The translations under genes were made by a program, and so were the position numbers. From an uncultured Caldilinea sp. (GTDB taxonomy: Bacteria; Chloroflexota; Anaerolineae; Caldilineales; Caldilineaceae), in contig CALFWA010000097.1 of the NCBI GenBank assembly GCA_937928035.1, positions 1 through 21,199 on the forward strand: DNA of 21,199 nt, in the 5' to 3' direction. Positions within the stretch are counted from its first letter, which is position 1; each line of letters begins with the position of its first letter. Below the pieces are notes generated by a model, which was not told the origin of the DNA, made no database searches, and was given only the letters and a program-made list of their open reading frames with translations. Of the stretch, positions 17,021 to 21,199 are shown in pieces.

Positions 17021-17128
17021 TTCGGCTGCAAAAGCCATCGGCCTATTGGTCGAAGTTGTTGGGGAAGGGCGTCGGTCAATTGCTGGCAAAAATGGAGGGG
17101 TGGAGTTGGCGGTCAGTCGTAGGGTGCG

Positions 17129-18886
<1,758 letters not shown>

Positions 18887-18892
18887 GGTATG

Positions 18893-18921
18893 ATTATACT
18901 GTTGTGAGGAATTTGCCCCAA
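18893..18921 (-). promoter_or_regulatory. recJ promoter with leaderless start
   Basis: On the minus strand TTGGGG (18921-18916), a 17-nt spacer and a perfect TATAAT (18898-18893) are followed by 6 nt and ATG at 18886. The expected transcription start is the A of the ATG. The opposite strand carries TATACT at 18895-18900, a possible -10 for the methyltransferase gene. Confidence 0.65.
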
Positions 18922-18946
18922 GCAGAGGGCTTTTCAGGAGCCGCCC

Positions 18947-19771
18947 ATGTCAGCGTCCGCCGTCCATCCTTCCTATCTCGTCAATCAATACGCCGCGCCG
19001 GACAAGTTGCGCATCCGCCAGGAGGCGCATGCACTCTACAGCGAACGCCCGAACGACTTTTTCGATTGGGCGTTGGCGCGGTTCGAGCTTCGCCCTGGCC
19101 TAACCGTGGCCGACGTCGGCTGTGGCCCGGGCGCCTATCATGGCCGACTTCACGCTGAGGGCTGTCGCGTGATTGCGCTTGATAGCTCCTACGGCATGGC
19201 GGAGGCGGCGCGCCGTCAGGCGATGCAGGAGAGGCTCGACGCGCTGGCGCTCCAGGCGGATGCCCAGGCGCTGCCGCTGGCCGATGCGAGTGTAGACCGC
19301 GTGATGGCGAACCACATGCTCTATCACGTTCTGGATCAGACGACGGCGTTGGCGGAAATGCGCCGCGTGCTCAAGGTGGGCGGCCTTGTGATGTTGGCGA
19401 CCAATGCTGCGGACGCCGGCGCTCTGTTTCACAAAGCGCATTGCGAGGCTGCACTGGCCCTCGGTTATACGCCCGCTCCCTATGTGACGGAACGCTTTCA
19501 TCTGGGGCATCTGGAGCTGGTGCGCCGGTTTTTCCCAGATGCAGAGGTGCATGTGCGCAGCGACGCCTTTCTCTTTCCCTCGTTGAGCGCAGCGTTGCGC
19601 TATTATGCCAGCGCCCACATCGACGCGCTGGAAGATCGCCCTGAGGACGGCAGCCATGCTGCGCGCCTGTTGCCGATGGTGGCGGAGCGGCTGCGTCGCC
19701 ATTTGGATGCACAGGGTCGGCTGCGCGTGCCCAAGGACGCCGGCTGTTTTATCGGCAGGAAAAAACTATGA
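18947..19771 (+). CDS. Class I SAM-dependent methyltransferase
   Basis: The 274-aa protein has the Rossmann-fold methyltransferase motifs: motif I VADVGCGPGAY (54-64), the acidic residue ending strand 2 (IALDSS, D79), motif II/III region QADAQALPLADASVDRVMAN (103-122) and RRVLKVGGLVML (139-150). This fits the Methyltransf_11 type. The substrate cannot be told. The C-terminal third (about 160-274) is probably the substrate cap. The ATG has SD CAGGAG 6 nt upstream. A TATACT -10 lies at 18895-18900, with a poor -35 (TTCTCG at 18872). It diverges from recJ and precedes the nuclease gene by 28 bp, probably in one operon. Confidence 0.9.
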   Translation: MSASAVHPSYLVNQYAAPDKLRIRQEAHALYSERPNDFFDWALARFELRPGLTVADVGCGPGAYHGRLHAEGCRVIALDSSYGMAEAARRQAMQERLDALALQADAQALPLADASVDRVMANHMLYHVLDQTTALAEMRRVLKVGGLVMLATNAADAGALFHKAHCEAALALGYTPAPYVTERFHLGHLELVRRFFPDAEVHVRSDAFLFPSLSAALRYYASAHIDALEDRPEDGSHAARLLPMVAERLRRHLDAQGRLRVPKDAGCFIGRKKL

Positions 19772-19799
19772 AAGAGAGATGGAGAAAGACAGGCCAATC

Positions 19800-21199
<1,400 letters not shown>

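Noticed and set aside
16900..17100. Cyclic-di-GMP riboswitch upstream of flp
   Set aside because: It would fit the biology, but the conserved GGGCAAACC-type and tetraloop-receptor segments were not found.

Overview
The window looks like chromosomal DNA of a Chloroflexota bacterium, perhaps an Anaerolineae/Caldilineae-type lineage. This is inferred from four things: moderately high GC, a Tad/Flp pilus locus with no outer-membrane secretin, a membrane-anchored TPR protein joined by a Thr-Pro linker to a TolB-like propeller, and an unusually long sugar ABC permease. No rRNA, tRNA, CRISPR array, insertion sequence or phage gene was seen.

Layout. (1) 1-1333, minus: a MalF/UgpA-type sugar ABC permease whose 3' end lies outside the window. 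(2) 1334-1696: a 363-bp divergent regulatory region with two overlapping back-to-back promoters, a 15-bp palindrome, three GTTAACAG octamers and a 15-bp tandem repeat. (3) 1697-4527, plus: a MoxR AAA+ ATPase overlapping a DUF58 protein, then a Nudix hydrolase. (4) 4553-5749, minus: an HTH-less protein with two Lrp/AsnC-type ligand domains, and a DUF192 protein. (5) 5899-16811, minus: an 11-gene Tad/Flp pilus locus, read in the order flp, tadE, cpaB/rcpC, tadZ/cpaE, tadB, tadC, TPR-propeller gene, tadA/cpaF, second tadE, tadG-like, prepilin peptidase. (6) 16812-17128: a 317-bp leader/intergenic region with several hairpins. (7) 17129-18886, minus: recJ. (8) 18947-21199, plus: a class I SAM methyltransferase and a YprB-like RNase H-fold (DEDD) nuclease cut by the window end.

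How the genes work together. The Tad block reads as a complete machine for a Gram-positive-like envelope. Flp is the major pilin. Two TadE-like and one TadG-like pseudopilins share its cleavage-site pattern, and the A24 peptidase at the operon end would process them. TadA is the motor, TadB and TadC the inner-membrane platform, TadZ the localisation factor and CpaB an exported SAF-domain protein. There is no secretin (rcpA/cpaC) and no stand-alone tadD. A TPR-TM-TPR-(TP)n-propeller protein sits between tadC and tadA instead and is the strongest candidate for an undescribed component. MoxR-DUF58 is a familiar ATPase/partner pair. recJ, the methyltransferase and the nuclease look like unrelated housekeeping genes.

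Regulation visible in the sequence. Several start codons lack a Shine-Dalgarno sequence but sit about 6 nt after a -10 box that has a -35 exactly 17 nt upstream (moxR, recJ, possibly the AsnC-like gene), which suggests leaderless mRNAs. Most Tad genes have strong SD sequences and short gaps or ATGA overlaps. In both divergent intergenic regions the two opposing -10 boxes share a central TATA.
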